Program-made: the position numbers and the translations under genes
In this document: piece by piece, positions 52,310-63,236 of the stretch
Numbering within the stretch: position 1 is the first letter of the stretch
How the letters are laid out: every line of letters begins with the position of its first letter
Origin: Aureimonas ureilytica DSM 18598 = NBRC 106430
GTDB lineage: Bacteria; Pseudomonadota; Alphaproteobacteria; Rhizobiales; Rhizobiaceae
Reading direction: 5' to 3'
DNA length: 64,000 nt
Assembly: GCF_000382705.1 (NCBI RefSeq)
Contig: NZ_ARQE01000007.1
Coordinates: 186,433 to 250,432, forward strand
Notes under the pieces: generated by a model
The model's database searches: none
Seen by the model: the letters and a program-made list of their open reading frames with translations, nothing else
Told to the model about the DNA's origin: nothing

Positions 52310-54487
52310 TCAGCCGCGCCGGCCGGCGGCCTTCTTCTCCAAGCGGCGGCGATGCAGGACGGGCTCGGTGTAGCCGTTCGGCTGTTCGCGGCCCTTCAAG
52401 ACGAGATCGAGCGCGGCCTGGAAGGCGATCGAGCCCTCGAAATCCGCCGCCATCGGTTCGTAGGCCGCATCGCCCGCGTTCTGCTGATCGACGACCGCCG
52501 CCATGCGCTGCATGGTCTCGACGACCTGGGCCTCGCTGACGACGCCGTGCAGCAGCCAGTTGGCGATGTGCTGCGAGGAGATGCGGCAGGTCGCGCGGTC
52601 CTCCATCAGGCCGACATCGTTGATGTCGGGCACCTTGGAGCAGCCGACGCCCTGGTCCACCCAGCGCACGACATAGCCGAGAATCCCCTGCGCATTGTTG
52701 TCGAGCTCGGCCTGCACGTCCTCCGGCGTCCAGTTCGGGCGCACGGCGACGGGAATGGTGAGGATGTCGGTGAGCTGCGTGCGCGGATGGCCTTCCAGCT
52801 TGCCCTGCACCTCGGCGACGTCCACCTCGTGATAGTGCGTCGCATGCAGCGTCGCGGCGGTCGGCGAAGGCACCCAGGCCGTGTTGGCGCCGGCCTTGGG
52901 GTGGCCGACCTTCTGCTCCAGCATGGCCGCCATCTTGTCGGGCATGGCCCACATGCCCTTGCCGATCTGGGCATGGCCCTTCAGGCCGCAGGCAAGGCCG
53001 GTGTCGACGTTGCGGTCCTCGTAGGCCTTGATCCAGGTGGAGGCCTTCATGTCCCCCTTGCGGATCATGGGTCCGAGTTCCATCGAGGTATGCATCTCGT
53101 CGCCGGTGCGGTCGAGGAAGCCGGTGTTGATGAAGACGACGCGCTTGCGGGCGCGGCGGATGCATTCCTTGAGGTTCACCGTGGTGCGGCGTTCCTCGTC
53201 CATGATGCCCATCTTGACCGTGTTGGGCTGAAGACCCAGCGCGGCTTCGACGCGGGCAAAGATCTCGTCGGCGAACTCGACCTCGTCCGGCCCGTGCATC
53301 TTGGGCTTCACGATGTAGACGGAGCCGGCGCGGCTGTTCCTCGGCCCTTCCGTCTTGCGGAGATCGTGCATCGCGATCAGCGTCGTGATCATCGCGTCGA
53401 GAATGCCTTCCGGCGCCTCGGAGCCGTCGGGCAGGAGCACGGCGGGGTTGGTCATGAGGTGGCCGACATTGCGCACCAGCATCAGCGAGCGGCCGGGCAG
53501 CGTCAGCGTCGAGCCGTCCGGCGCCGTGTAGTCCCGGTCGGGGTTGAGCCGGCGCGTCAGCGTCTTGCCGCCCTTCTCGAAGGTCTCGGCTAGGTCGCCC
53601 TTCATGAGGCCGAGCCAGTTGCGATAAACGGCGACCTTGTCCTCGGCATCCACGGCCGCGACGGAATCCTCGCAATCCTGGATCGTCGTGACGGCGCTCT
53701 CCAGGATCACGTCGGAGATCCCCGCGCGGTCGAGACGGCCGATCGGCGTCGAGGCGTCGATCACCAGTTCGGCGTGGAGGCCGTTGGTCTGGAGGAGGAT
53801 CGCGTCGGGCTTGTCCGCCGCGCCGCGAGTGCCCGCGAACTGCTCGGGCGAGGCAAGGCCGGTTTCGCCCGTCTCCAGCCGCACGGTGAGCGTGCCGCCC
53901 TCGACCGAAAAGCCCGTGGCGTCCGTCCACGACGCCCCGGCGAGGGGCGCGGAGCGGTCGAGAAAGGCGCGCGCCCAGGCGACGACCTTGGCGCCGCGCG
54001 TCGGATTGTAGCCGCCGCCGCGCGTCGCGCCGTCTTCTTCGGAAATCGCGTCCGTGCCGTAGAGCGCATCATAGAGCGAGCCCCAACGGGCGTTCGCCGC
54101 GTTCAGGGCGAAGCGGGCATTGAGCACGGGCACGACGAGCTGCGGCCCGCCGATGGCGGCGATCTCCGGATCGACATTCGCCGTCTCGACGCAAAACGCC
54201 TCGCCCTCCGGGACGACATAGCCGATCTCGCGTAGGAAGCGTTCGGCTTCCGCGCCGTCCACCGCCTGGCCGCGATGCGCCCGGCACCAGGCGTCGATTT
54301 GCGCCTGCATGTCGTCGCGCACCGCCAGAAGCGCGCGGTTGCGCGGCGTCAGATCGGTGAGGATCGCGGCGAGCGCGCGCCAGAAGACCGCGGCCTCGAC
54401 GCCCGTGCCGGGCAGGGCCTCGGTTTCGATGAAATCGCGCAGCTCGCGCGCGATCGTCAGTTGTTCGATTTTGACCACCTCGGTCAT
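52310..54487 (-). CDS. glcB: Malate synthase G
   Basis: This protein of about 725 residues condenses glyoxylate with acetyl-CoA to malate. Length fits the G isoform. Recognised blocks are [60 protein letters not shown] and [16 protein letters not shown]. The start [10 protein letters not shown] at 54487 is the family N-terminus. It is downstream of glxR on the same strand and gives the second outlet for glyoxylate besides carboligation. Confidence 0.95.
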   Translation of the reverse strand: MTEVVKIEQLTIARELRDFIETEALPGTGVEAAVFWRALAAILTDLTPRNRALLAVRDDMQAQIDAWCRAHRGQAVDGAEAERFLREIGYVVPEGEAFCVETANVDPEIAAIGGPQLVVPVLNARFALNAANARWGSLYDALYGTDAISEEDGATRGGGYNPTRGAKVVAWARAFLDRSAPLAGASWTDATGFSVEGGTLTVRLETGETGLASPEQFAGTRGAADKPDAILLQTNGLHAELVIDASTPIGRLDRAGISDVILESAVTTIQDCEDSVAAVDAEDKVAVYRNWLGLMKGDLAETFEKGGKTLTRRLNPDRDYTAPDGSTLTLPGRSLMLVRNVGHLMTNPAVLLPDGSEAPEGILDAMITTLIAMHDLRKTEGPRNSRAGSVYIVKPKMHGPDEVEFADEIFARVEAALGLQPNTVKMGIMDEERRTTVNLKECIRRARKRVVFINTGFLDRTGDEMHTSMELGPMIRKGDMKASTWIKAYEDRNVDTGLACGLKGHAQIGKGMWAMPDKMAAMLEQKVGHPKAGANTAWVPSPTAATLHATHYHEVDVAEVQGKLEGHPRTQLTDILTIPVAVRPNWTPEDVQAELDNNAQGILGYVVRWVDQGVGCSKVPDINDVGLMEDRATCRISSQHIANWLLHGVVSEAQVVETMQRMAAVVDQQNAGDAAYEPMAADFEGSIAFQAALDLVLKGREQPNGYTEPVLHRRRLEKKAAGRRG

Positions 54488-54554
54488 CGTCCGTCTTCCC
54501 ATGGTTGAACGGAACGGCCTGCCTTGCGCTCGGCCGGTCCGGCATATGCGGATG

Positions 54555-54576
54555 CGAAGCGGCCGGGGCCGCTTCG
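54555..54576. repeat. Hairpin between glxR and glcB
   Basis: CGAAGCGGC (54555-54563) and GCCGCTTCG (54568-54576) form a nine-base perfect stem with a four-base loop in the gap between the two genes. No T run is present; an mRNA-processing or attenuation role is possible. Confidence 0.5.
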
Positions 54577-54592
54577 GCGTGGCTCGGCTTCG

Positions 54593-55474
54593 TCAGCCGA
54601 TCTCGTGGGCGGCCATCCCCTCCAGGGCCTTGATGACCGCCGAATGGTCCCAGCCCTTGCCGCCCTGCGCGGCGCAGGCGGAAAAGAGCTGCTGCGTCGC
54701 CGCCGTGTTGGGGAGCGGCACGCCGAGCGCGCGCCCGTTCTCGAGCGCGAGGTTCAGGTCCTTCTGATGCAGCTCGATGCGAAAGCCCGGCGCGAAGCTG
54801 CGCTTCACCATGCGCTCGCCATGCACTTCCAGAACGCGGGACGTGGCAAAGCCGCCCATCAGCGCCTCGCGCACCCGCGCCGGGTCGGCGCCCGCGCGGG
54901 AGGCAAAGAGCAGCGCCTCGGCGACGGCCTCGATGTTGAGCGCGACGATGATCTGGTTGGCGACCTTGGTGGTCTGCCCCGCGCCGTTCTCGCCGACGAG
55001 CGTGATGGTCTTGCCCATCGCCTCGAAAAGCGGGCGGGCGCGCTCGAAGGCGCTGTCCGGGCCGCCGACCATGATCGTGAGGCTCGCGGCCTTGGCGCCG
55101 ACCTCGCCGCCCGAGACGGGCGCGTCGAGATAGTCGCAGCCGAGCGCCCGGATGCGCTCGGCGAAAGTCTTCGTCGCGATCGGCGAGATCGAGCTCATGT
55201 CGATCACGAGCTTGCCGGGCGACAGCCCCTCGGCAACGCCGCCCTCGCCGAAGAGAACCGCTTCGACATCGGGCGTGTCGGGCAGCATGGTGACGACGAT
55301 CTCGGCGCCCTCCGCGACCTCCCGCGCGCTGGCGCAGGCCTTGCCGCCGGCGTCCACGAGGTCGGCGGGCACCTGCCGTCCGCTTTTGAGAAGGAGCGTG
55401 TGACCCGCCTTCAGGAGATGGGCGGCCATGGGGCGCCCCATCGTGCCGAGGCCGATGAATCCGATCGTCGTCAT
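54593..55474 (-). CDS. glxR: 2-hydroxy-3-oxopropionate (tartronate semialdehyde) reductase
   Basis: This 293-residue beta-hydroxyacid dehydrogenase reduces tartronate semialdehyde to D-glycerate. It shows TIGFIGLGTMGRPMAAHLLK, DAPVSGGEVGAKAASLTIM, the catalytic Lys in NGAGQTTKVANQIIVALN, and RIELHQKDLNLALENGRALG typical of GlxR/GarR. It overlaps hyi by four bases (ATGA), and the gcl-hyi-glxR order matches known glyoxylate operons. Confidence 0.93.
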   Translation of the reverse strand: MTTIGFIGLGTMGRPMAAHLLKAGHTLLLKSGRQVPADLVDAGGKACASAREVAEGAEIVVTMLPDTPDVEAVLFGEGGVAEGLSPGKLVIDMSSISPIATKTFAERIRALGCDYLDAPVSGGEVGAKAASLTIMVGGPDSAFERARPLFEAMGKTITLVGENGAGQTTKVANQIIVALNIEAVAEALLFASRAGADPARVREALMGGFATSRVLEVHGERMVKRSFAPGFRIELHQKDLNLALENGRALGVPLPNTAATQQLFSACAAQGGKGWDHSAVIKALEGMAAHEIG

Positions 55475-56280
55475 GCGCTTTTCCTCCGGGATGGCTGGGC
55501 TTGGGTTCTCGCCTGTTCGAACCAGCCGAGCCCCTCCGTGGTGCGGCCGGCGGGCTTGTATTCGCAGCCCACCCAGCCCGCGTAGCCGAGCCGGTCGAGG
55601 TGATCGAACAGGAAGGGATAGTTGATCTCGCCGGTGCCCGGTTCGTGGCGGCCGGGCGTGTCGGCGATCTGGATATGGGCGATGCGGGAGAGATGCGCCT
55701 GGAGCGTCGGGGCGAGATCGCCCTCCATGATCTGCATGTGGTAGATGTCGTATTGCAGGAAGAGATTGTCCGACCCGACCTCGTCCATGAGGGCGAGGGC
55801 CTGAACCGTGCCGTTCAGGTAGAAGCCCGGAATGTCGCGCGTGTTGATCGGCTCGATCAGAAGGCGGAGGCCCGCGCGCTTCAGCTCCGCGGCGGCATGG
55901 GCGAGGTTTTCGACCAAGGTTTCGCGCAGGCGCGCCGGGTCGGCACCCTCCGGGGCGACGCCGACGAGGCAGTTGACCTGGCCGCAGCCGAGCGCGGCGG
56001 CATAGTCGATCGCCTGCGCGACGCCGGCCCGGAACTCGGAGCGGCGGTCGGGCAGGATCGCAAGGCCCCGCTCGCCCTTGGCCCAGTCGCCCGCCGGCAT
56101 GTTGTGGAGCACCTGCGTCAGGCCGTTGTCGGCCAGGCGCCTCGCGATCTCCTCCTTGGCGAAGGCATAGGGAAACAGGAACTCGACGCCCTCGAAGCCC
56201 GCGCGGCGCGCGTGCGCGAAGCGGTCGAGAAAGTCGTGTTCGTTGAACAGCATCGTGAGATTGGCGCAGAATTTCGGCAC
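55471..56280 (-). CDS. hyi: Hydroxypyruvate isomerase
   Basis: This protein of about 269 residues has a TIM-barrel fold of the xylose isomerase-like type and interconverts hydroxypyruvate and tartronate semialdehyde. It shows the N-terminal KFCANLTMLFNEHDFLDRF, the diagnostic LIEPINTRDIPGFYLN with a metal Glu, and QYDIYHMQIMEGDL. The GTG start at 56280 is supported by AGGAG 8 bases upstream and by the family N-terminus. Confidence 0.92.
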   Translation of the reverse strand: MPKFCANLTMLFNEHDFLDRFAHARRAGFEGVEFLFPYAFAKEEIARRLADNGLTQVLHNMPAGDWAKGERGLAILPDRRSEFRAGVAQAIDYAAALGCGQVNCLVGVAPEGADPARLRETLVENLAHAAAELKRAGLRLLIEPINTRDIPGFYLNGTVQALALMDEVGSDNLFLQYDIYHMQIMEGDLAPTLQAHLSRIAHIQIADTPGRHEPGTGEINYPFLFDHLDRLGYAGWVGCEYKPAGRTTEGLGWFEQARTQAQPSRRKSA

Positions 56281-56313
56281 GCGGGGTCTCCTGAGGGGTC
56301 GGAGGGGCGAGTG

Positions 56314-56333
56314 GCCCGGCACGGATGCCGGGC
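56314..56333. repeat. Hairpin between gcl and hyi
   Basis: GCCCGGC (56314-56320) and GCCGGGC (56327-56333) form a perfect seven-base stem with a six-base loop. It lies in the 64-bp gap and may adjust expression of hyi and glxR relative to gcl. Confidence 0.5.
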
Positions 56334-56344
56334 GGCCTTGTCGG

Positions 56345-58135
<1,791 letters not shown>

Positions 58136-58154
58136 GTTGACCTCCCATCGCTTG

Positions 58155-58166
58155 GTGAGGCCTCAC
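58155..58166. promoter_or_regulatory. Perfect palindrome upstream of gcl
   Basis: GTGAGGCCTCAC is a perfect 12-bp palindrome starting 20 bp upstream of the gcl start codon. A second symmetric element, ATTCC-N5-GGAAT with T-N11-A spacing, lies at 58216-58230 in the end of the LysR gene. Either could be a regulator site; no binding protein is known. Confidence 0.4.
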
Positions 58167-58213
58167 TGTGCGGTCCCGGCGGCACGGGCAGAAGTGCGAC
58201 GCGCCGATTTGAT

Positions 58214-59167
58214 TTATTCCTGCCTGGAATGACCGGACGGGGAATGGCCGGACGGGGAGGCGCGCTCGCTGCTCCACCACTCGCCCTGGAAATGGCGCGC
58301 CAGATGGTCGATCAGCGCGCGCACCTTGCGCGGCACGAGCCGGGGCGAGGGGAAGACGGCGGTGAGCGTCTGTTCGGGCAGCGCGTGGCCGGGCATGACG
58401 CGCACGAGTTCGCCCGATGCCAGCGCGTCCTCGGCGACGTAACGCGGCAGGATGGCGACGCCGAGCCCCGAGCGCGCCGCCGAGAGAAGCGCCGGCAGGT
58501 TGTTGGAGCGGAAGAAGCCGCTGACGGCGCGGGGCTCGTCCTCGCCCCCTTCGCCGCGCAGCCGCCAGACCGCGTCGCCATGGACGCTCGAATAGGTGAT
58601 GCAGTCGTGGTCGACGAGGTCGGCCGGGGCGGCTGGCGCGCCGCGCCGCGCGAGATAGGCGGGGGCGGCCACCATGACCCAGGGGTTGACGCCGAGATGC
58701 CGCACGCCGAGCGAGGAATCCTCGAGCCGCCCCATGCGCAGGGCGACGTCGATGCCCCGCGCGATCAGATCGACATAGGCATCCTCGCAGACGAGCTCGA
58801 TCCGCAGGCGCGGATTGGCGCGCATGAAGGGCACGAGCATCGGCCCGACCACGGCCTCGCCGAGCGCCACGGAGGTCGACAGCCGCAAGGAGCCTTCGAG
58901 ATGGGCGTCCTGCCGCCGCACGAGATCGTCCGCCCCGTCGATCAGCTCCAGGATCGCCTTGCACTTCTCGTAATAGGCGAGGCCGAGTTCGCTCGGATGC
59001 GCGCCGCGCGTGTTGCGGTTGATCAGCCGCGCGCCGACATGCGCCTCCAGCCAGGCGACGTTCTTGGTGACGGTGGATTGCGACAGATCGAGGCTGTCGG
59101 CGGTTCGCGAGAAGCTGCCGAGTTCCACGACGCGCGCGAAGATGCGCAGGCTCGCGAGTTGATCCAA
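58214..59167 (-). CDS. LysR family transcriptional regulator of the glyoxylate operon
   Basis: This protein of about 317 residues has a LysR helix-turn-helix (LDQLASLRIFARVVELGSFS, then DLSQSTVTKNVAWLEAHVGARL) and an effector domain of the CrgA-like type. No ATG fits; a TTG at 59167 with GGAGG 7 bases upstream gives the normal N-terminus. It lies 78 bp upstream of gcl on the same strand, so control of gcl-hyi-glxR is likely. Confidence 0.88.
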   Translation of the reverse strand: MDQLASLRIFARVVELGSFSRTADSLDLSQSTVTKNVAWLEAHVGARLINRNTRGAHPSELGLAYYEKCKAILELIDGADDLVRRQDAHLEGSLRLSTSVALGEAVVGPMLVPFMRANPRLRIELVCEDAYVDLIARGIDVALRMGRLEDSSLGVRHLGVNPWVMVAAPAYLARRGAPAAPADLVDHDCITYSSVHGDAVWRLRGEGGEDEPRAVSGFFRSNNLPALLSAARSGLGVAILPRYVAEDALASGELVRVMPGHALPEQTLTAVFPSPRLVPRKVRALIDHLARHFQGEWWSSERASPSGHSPSGHSRQE

Positions 59168-59242
59168 GAAGAGGCCTCCTGCCGTGCGGGCGCGGAACCG
59201 GCGCGCATCCGACCTCAGCCGAGCGCACCGCATGAAACGAGA

Positions 59243-59264
59243 GAAAGGGCCCGGAGGCCCTTTC
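59243..59264 (-). terminator. Hairpin terminator after the second NCS1 permease
   Basis: GAAAGGGCC (59243-59251) and GGCCCTTTC (59256-59264) form a perfect nine-base stem with a four-base loop. On the minus strand it is followed by TCTCGTTTC. It lies 39 bp beyond the stop of the permease gene. Confidence 0.75.
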
Positions 59265-59303
59265 GTGTCGGCTCGAAGGAGCGGCCGATCCGGCCGCCCG
59301 GGT

Positions 59304-60818
59304 TCAGTGGCGGACCGCCACCGCGATGGCCTCGCCGTCCTGATCCACATAGCTCCCGTTCTTCGGGGCGATCGCATAGTAGAAGAGGGCGCCGAGCCCG
59401 GCCGCGATGAACCAGGAGAAGTGCGACAGCGGTGCCAGCGCCGGCAGGAAGGCGAAGAGGAGCGAGATGATGGCGGAGGGAACCAGCGCCTGAATGGCCT
59501 TGGGGTTCACGCCGTTACGGTAGAAATAGGGGCCGTTCGGGTCCGCCGAGTAGAGGGCGGGCACGTCGATGCGCTGGCGGCGGATCAGCCAGTAGTCGGC
59601 CATCACGATGCCGAACAGGGGGCCGAGCAGGGCGCCGAGGCCGCCGAGGAAGTAGAGGATGACGATCGGCGAATTGTAGAGGTTCCAGGGCAGGATCACG
59701 AAGCCGATGACGCCGCTCACCACGACCGCGCGGCGGAAGCTCAGGTATTTCGGCATGAGATTGGCGAGCGCGAAGGCCGGCGCGACGAAATTCGCCATGA
59801 GATTGACGGCGATCGTCAGGATCAAGAGCGACAGGCTCGCCAGGACGAGGAACAGGGTGTTCGGAATGCTCTGCACGATGTCGGTCGGGCTCTGGATCAG
59901 GCGCCCGTCGATCGACAGCTGGCCGCCGGCGAGGATCACCACCATCACGCCGAAGAAGAGCATGTTGATCGGGATGCCCCAGAAATTGCCGACCGAGATC
60001 GCCCGACGCGAGGTCGCGCCGCGCGTGAAGTCGCAGAAGTTGAGGACGAAGGTTCCGTAGATCGCGACCCAGAGCGAGGCGCCGCCCAGAATCTGCAGCC
60101 ACATCGTGCCGCCGGTGACGGCGTTGGGCGGGGTCAGCTGCAATTGGCCGCCCGAGCGGTAGAGCACCCAGGCCGCGAGCGCCAGGAAGGTGAAGAGGAT
60201 CACCGGCCCGGCGAAGGCCTCGTAGCGGCGGATGCTTTCCATGCCGTAGCAGGCGATGACGACCTGAACGACCCAGAGGATGGAGAAGCTGATCCAGCCG
60301 AGCACGGAAAGGCCGAGCACCATCTGGTCGGCCAGCGGCGCGAGGCCGGGGGCGAGCGCGATCAGGAGAACGTCGAGCACCATGGAGGCGAGATAGGTCT
60401 GGATGCCGAACCAGACGATCGCGACGCCGCCACGGATCAGCGAGGGAATCTGCGCCCCGCGCACGCCGAAGCTGATGCGGCTCATCACCGGGAAGGGTAC
60501 GCCCGTCTTCAGGCCCATATAGCCCGACAGGTTGAGGAGCAGGAACAGGAAGACGCTGCCGAGCAGCATGACGAGCAGGATCTGCCACGCGCCGAGCCCG
60601 AGCGCGAAGAGGCCGATGGCGAAGGCGTAATTGCCCAGACTATGGGTGTCGTTCGCCCAGAGCGCGAAGATATTGTAGGTGTTCCAGGTCCTCCCGACCC
60701 GTTTCGTCGGCGCGAGATCGGCGTTGTAGAGCGTGGGGGAGACCCCCGGCGGCATGCGGTTTTCGAGAGCGCCGACGAGGCTGCGATCCCCGTCGATCTC
60801 GTAGATGGTTTCGTTCAT
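59304..60818 (-). CDS. NCS1 family permease, probably allantoin or related ureide/nucleobase
   Basis: This protein of about 504 residues is a 12-segment inner-membrane symporter. Family motifs are NADLAPTKRVGRTWNTYNIF, WANDTHSLGNY, VWFGIQTYLAS, LNFCDFTRG with GNFWGIPIN, and DYWLIRRQRIDVPALY. The gene is flanked by allantoin-racemase and glyoxylate genes, which makes allantoin or a hydantoin the best guess. A GTG one codon upstream (60821) is an alternative start; GGAGG precedes both. Confidence 0.92.
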   Translation of the reverse strand: MNETIYEIDGDRSLVGALENRMPPGVSPTLYNADLAPTKRVGRTWNTYNIFALWANDTHSLGNYAFAIGLFALGLGAWQILLVMLLGSVFLFLLLNLSGYMGLKTGVPFPVMSRISFGVRGAQIPSLIRGGVAIVWFGIQTYLASMVLDVLLIALAPGLAPLADQMVLGLSVLGWISFSILWVVQVVIACYGMESIRRYEAFAGPVILFTFLALAAWVLYRSGGQLQLTPPNAVTGGTMWLQILGGASLWVAIYGTFVLNFCDFTRGATSRRAISVGNFWGIPINMLFFGVMVVILAGGQLSIDGRLIQSPTDIVQSIPNTLFLVLASLSLLILTIAVNLMANFVAPAFALANLMPKYLSFRRAVVVSGVIGFVILPWNLYNSPIVILYFLGGLGALLGPLFGIVMADYWLIRRQRIDVPALYSADPNGPYFYRNGVNPKAIQALVPSAIISLLFAFLPALAPLSHFSWFIAAGLGALFYYAIAPKNGSYVDQDGEAIAVAVRH

Positions 60819-60821
60819 CAC

Positions 60822-61126
60822 AGGCTTACCTCCCGTTTTGCCTGAAGAGCCGGCCGTCCCGTCGCCCTGGCGTGAGGGTTCGAGCTTTCGAACCTCTACG
60901 CCGGCGCGAGCCGTGACCGCCGGTGAGCGTCCTCCAGCGGATGCGGGACGCTCGGTTGTTTTCCTTTGTCGGTTTCGACGATGTCCAACACCACCTCGGC
61001 AATAGACGCTTCGCCTTCATGCGATTGACTGAAGTATTTTTCTGGAAACGATTTATACTATATTTCGTTTGACTTCCGTTTGCAATGAGTATTATCGAAA
61101 TACATCCAACACGAGGGGAGGACGCC
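60822..61126. promoter_or_regulatory. Divergent promoter region of the NCS1 permease and racemase genes
   Basis: The 305-bp gap has no gene. Its right half is strikingly AT-rich for this genome. It holds an inverted repeat AAACGA (61046-61051) and TCGTTT (61065-61070) around TATACTATA. A possible racemase promoter follows (TTGACT at 61069-61074 and TATTAT at 61090-61095, with a short 15-base spacer). A GntR/FadR-type or IclR-type operator is possible. Confidence 0.45.
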
Positions 61127-61807
61127 ATGAGGGAATTTCGGATCGCGCTCGTCAACGCCAACACGACGCAGGCGATGACCGATCGAATGGTGCGCATGGC
61201 GCAGGCGCTCGCCCCGGCGGGCGTCACGATCGAGGGCCACACGGCGCCCGAAGGCGCGCCCTATATCTCGACGCCGGAAGCCGCCGCGCGCGCGGGCGAG
61301 ATCGTCGCCGGCATGGCCGAGCGCTTCGCCGCCGGCGACACGCCCGACGCCGTCATGATCTCCTGCTTCGGCGATCCCGGCCTCTTCGAAGCGCGTGAAA
61401 TCCTTTCCGTCCCCGTGCTCGGCATGGCCGATGCCTCCTGCCACGTCGCGGCCCAGCTCGGCCAGCGCTTCGCCATCGTCACCGGCGGGCGCGCCTGGGG
61501 CCCGATGCTGGAGACCTTCGTGGAGCGGATCGGCCTTGCCTCCCGCTTTGCCGGCGTGCGCACGCTGGAACTCACCGGAGACATGATCGCGGCCGACCCG
61601 GAAGGGGCGGAAAACGTCGTTCTCGAAGAGGTCCGCCAGGCCCATGCGGCCGGCGCGGACGTGGTGATCCTCGGCGGCGCGGGTCTCGTCGGATTTGCCG
61701 AAAAGCTCGCCCCGCGCGCGCCGGTCACGCTTCTGGATTCCCTCGCCTGCGTCGTCTCGCAGGCCTGCGCCCTCACCCAGTTCGGCCTCGCACCGCGCCG
61801 GGGCTAG
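61127..61807 (+). CDS. hpxA: Asp/Glu/hydantoin racemase family, probable allantoin racemase
   Basis: This protein of about 226 residues has the two catalytic Cys of the family: VMISCFGDPGLF and LLDSLACVVSQA. The N-terminus IALVNANTTQAMTDRM is typical of hydantoin/allantoin racemases. The start at 61127 follows AGGGGAGG; an ATG 42 bp upstream lacks a good site. It is divergent from the NCS1 permease and convergent with the allantoin operon, so interconversion of allantoin enantiomers is the likely role. Confidence 0.85.
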   Translation: MREFRIALVNANTTQAMTDRMVRMAQALAPAGVTIEGHTAPEGAPYISTPEAAARAGEIVAGMAERFAAGDTPDAVMISCFGDPGLFEAREILSVPVLGMADASCHVAAQLGQRFAIVTGGRAWGPMLETFVERIGLASRFAGVRTLELTGDMIAADPEGAENVVLEEVRQAHAAGADVVILGGAGLVGFAEKLAPRAPVTLLDSLACVVSQACALTQFGLAPRRG

Positions 61808-61819
61808 GCGCGACTCGCC

Positions 61820-61856
61820 GGCGGCTTCCCGCGCGATCGAACAAAGGGAAGCCGCC
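61820..61856. terminator. Bidirectional hairpin between hpxA and allA
   Basis: GGCGGCTTCCC (61820-61830) and GGGAAGCCGCC (61846-61856) form a perfect 11-bp stem with a 15-base loop between two convergent genes. No long T run is present. Confidence 0.7.
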
Positions 61857-61863
61857 GCGCGCA

Positions 61864-62391
61864 TCATGCCGCCCGGCTCGCGGTCGGGGGCAGGCGGATC
61901 GTCCAGGGCTCGGGAAGGGGAAACTCCTCCAGATTGACGCCGGCGCCGCCGCGATCCACCACGAGGAAATCCTGCGGCCCGCTGATCGGCGTCAGAACGC
62001 CGTGCCAGACATTGCGGCGATAGTTCACGCCCTGGCCGGGCGCGGTGAGGAAGGCCTGCGGCTCGCCCGGCCGGCCTCCCTCGTCCGGGCAGACGATGAC
62101 GAGAAAGGGCCGCGCATCCAGCGGCATGAAGGCCTGGCTGCCGAGCGGATGGCGCTCCACGAGATCGAGCCGCAGCGGCAACGCGTAGGGCGTGCCCCGG
62201 AAGATCGAGAGGATGGCGCGCCCGTCCTCGCCCCCTTCTTCACCCGACGTTTCGACGCGGGCAAGCTCGTGGAAGCGCTCGCAGCGCCCCCTATTGATCG
62301 GGTAGTGATGCGCCCAATCGGTGTCCAGGACCTCGCCGAACGGGGCGAAGGCGGCGCGGGTCAGCGGGTGGGCGACGATCTCCCGGCTCAT
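61864..62391 (-). CDS. allA: Ureidoglycolate lyase
   Basis: This 175-residue protein of the AllA fold splits ureidoglycolate into glyoxylate and urea. It shows REIVAHPLTRAAFAPFGEVL at the start, the LVERHPLGSQAFMPLDARPF metal-site region, GQGVNYRRNVWHGVLTPI, and FLVVDR near the end. It overlaps allE by four bases. The glyoxylate produced can enter the gcl/glcB routes encoded to the left. Confidence 0.93.
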   Translation of the reverse strand: MSREIVAHPLTRAAFAPFGEVLDTDWAHHYPINRGRCERFHELARVETSGEEGGEDGRAILSIFRGTPYALPLRLDLVERHPLGSQAFMPLDARPFLVIVCPDEGGRPGEPQAFLTAPGQGVNYRRNVWHGVLTPISGPQDFLVVDRGGAGVNLEEFPLPEPWTIRLPPTASRAA

Positions 62392-63236
62392 CGCCGGGCG
62401 CCCGGCTTGAGCGCCGCGTGGCGGTTCACGTCCTTGTAGAGAAGATAGCGGAACGGGCCGGGGCCGCCCGCATAGCAGGCCTGCGGACAGAAGGCGCGCA
62501 ACCACATGAAGTCGCCGGCTTCCACCTCCACCCAATCCTGGTTCAGGTGATAGACCGCCTTGCCTTCCAGCACGTAGAGCCCGTGCTCCATCACATGCGT
62601 TTCGGCAAAGGGGATGACCCCGCCCGGCTGCAGCGTGACGATGGTGACATGCATGTCGTGGCGCAGATCGTTCGGATCGACGAAGCGCGTCGTCGCCCAG
62701 GCGCCCTCGGTGTCCGGCATCGGGCTCGGCGCGATGTCGTTTTCGTTGAGGAAGAGCGGGTCGGGCTTGTCGAGGCCCGGCACCGGCTCGTAGGCCTTGC
62801 GCACCCAATGAAAGCGCGCGGCGCCTTGCGTCTCGTTGCGCAGCGTCCAGCCGCTGCCCGCCGGCAGATAGGCATAGCCGCCGGGCGTCAGCCGGTGCGC
62901 CGCGCCGTCCAGCGTGACGCTCACCTCGCCCTCCACCACGAAGAGGACGCCTTCGGCTTCCTCGTCGCTTTCGGGGTGCTGCGACCCGCCGCCCGGCTGC
63001 ACCTCCATGATATATTGCGAGAAGGTCTCGGCGAAACCCGACAGGGGCCGCGCCAGAACCCAGAGCCGCGTCTTCTCCCAATGCGGCAGGAAGCTCGTCA
63101 CGATGTCGCTCATCGTGCCCTTGGGGATGACGGCGTAACTCTCCGTGAACACCGCGCGGTCGGTGAGAAGCTGCGTCTGCGGCGGCAGGCCGCCCTTCGG
63201 CGCGTAATAGGACCGGGTCTTGGGGGGCTGGCTCAT
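62388..63236 (-). CDS. allE: (S)-ureidoglycine aminohydrolase
   Basis: This 282-residue bicupin releases ammonia from ureidoglycine to give ureidoglycolate. It shows YYAPKGGLPPQTQLLTDRAV at the N-terminus, two cupin motifs (QPGGGSQHPESDEEAEGVLF with EGEV, and LQPGGVIPFAETHVMEHGLYVLEG in two parts), and VEVEAGDFMWLRAFCPQACY. It overlaps both neighbours by four bases (ATGA), so puuE-allE-allA are translationally coupled. Confidence 0.94.
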   Translation of the reverse strand: MSQPPKTRSYYAPKGGLPPQTQLLTDRAVFTESYAVIPKGTMSDIVTSFLPHWEKTRLWVLARPLSGFAETFSQYIMEVQPGGGSQHPESDEEAEGVLFVVEGEVSVTLDGAAHRLTPGGYAYLPAGSGWTLRNETQGAARFHWVRKAYEPVPGLDKPDPLFLNENDIAPSPMPDTEGAWATTRFVDPNDLRHDMHVTIVTLQPGGVIPFAETHVMEHGLYVLEGKAVYHLNQDWVEVEAGDFMWLRAFCPQACYAGGPGPFRYLLYKDVNRHAALKPGARR

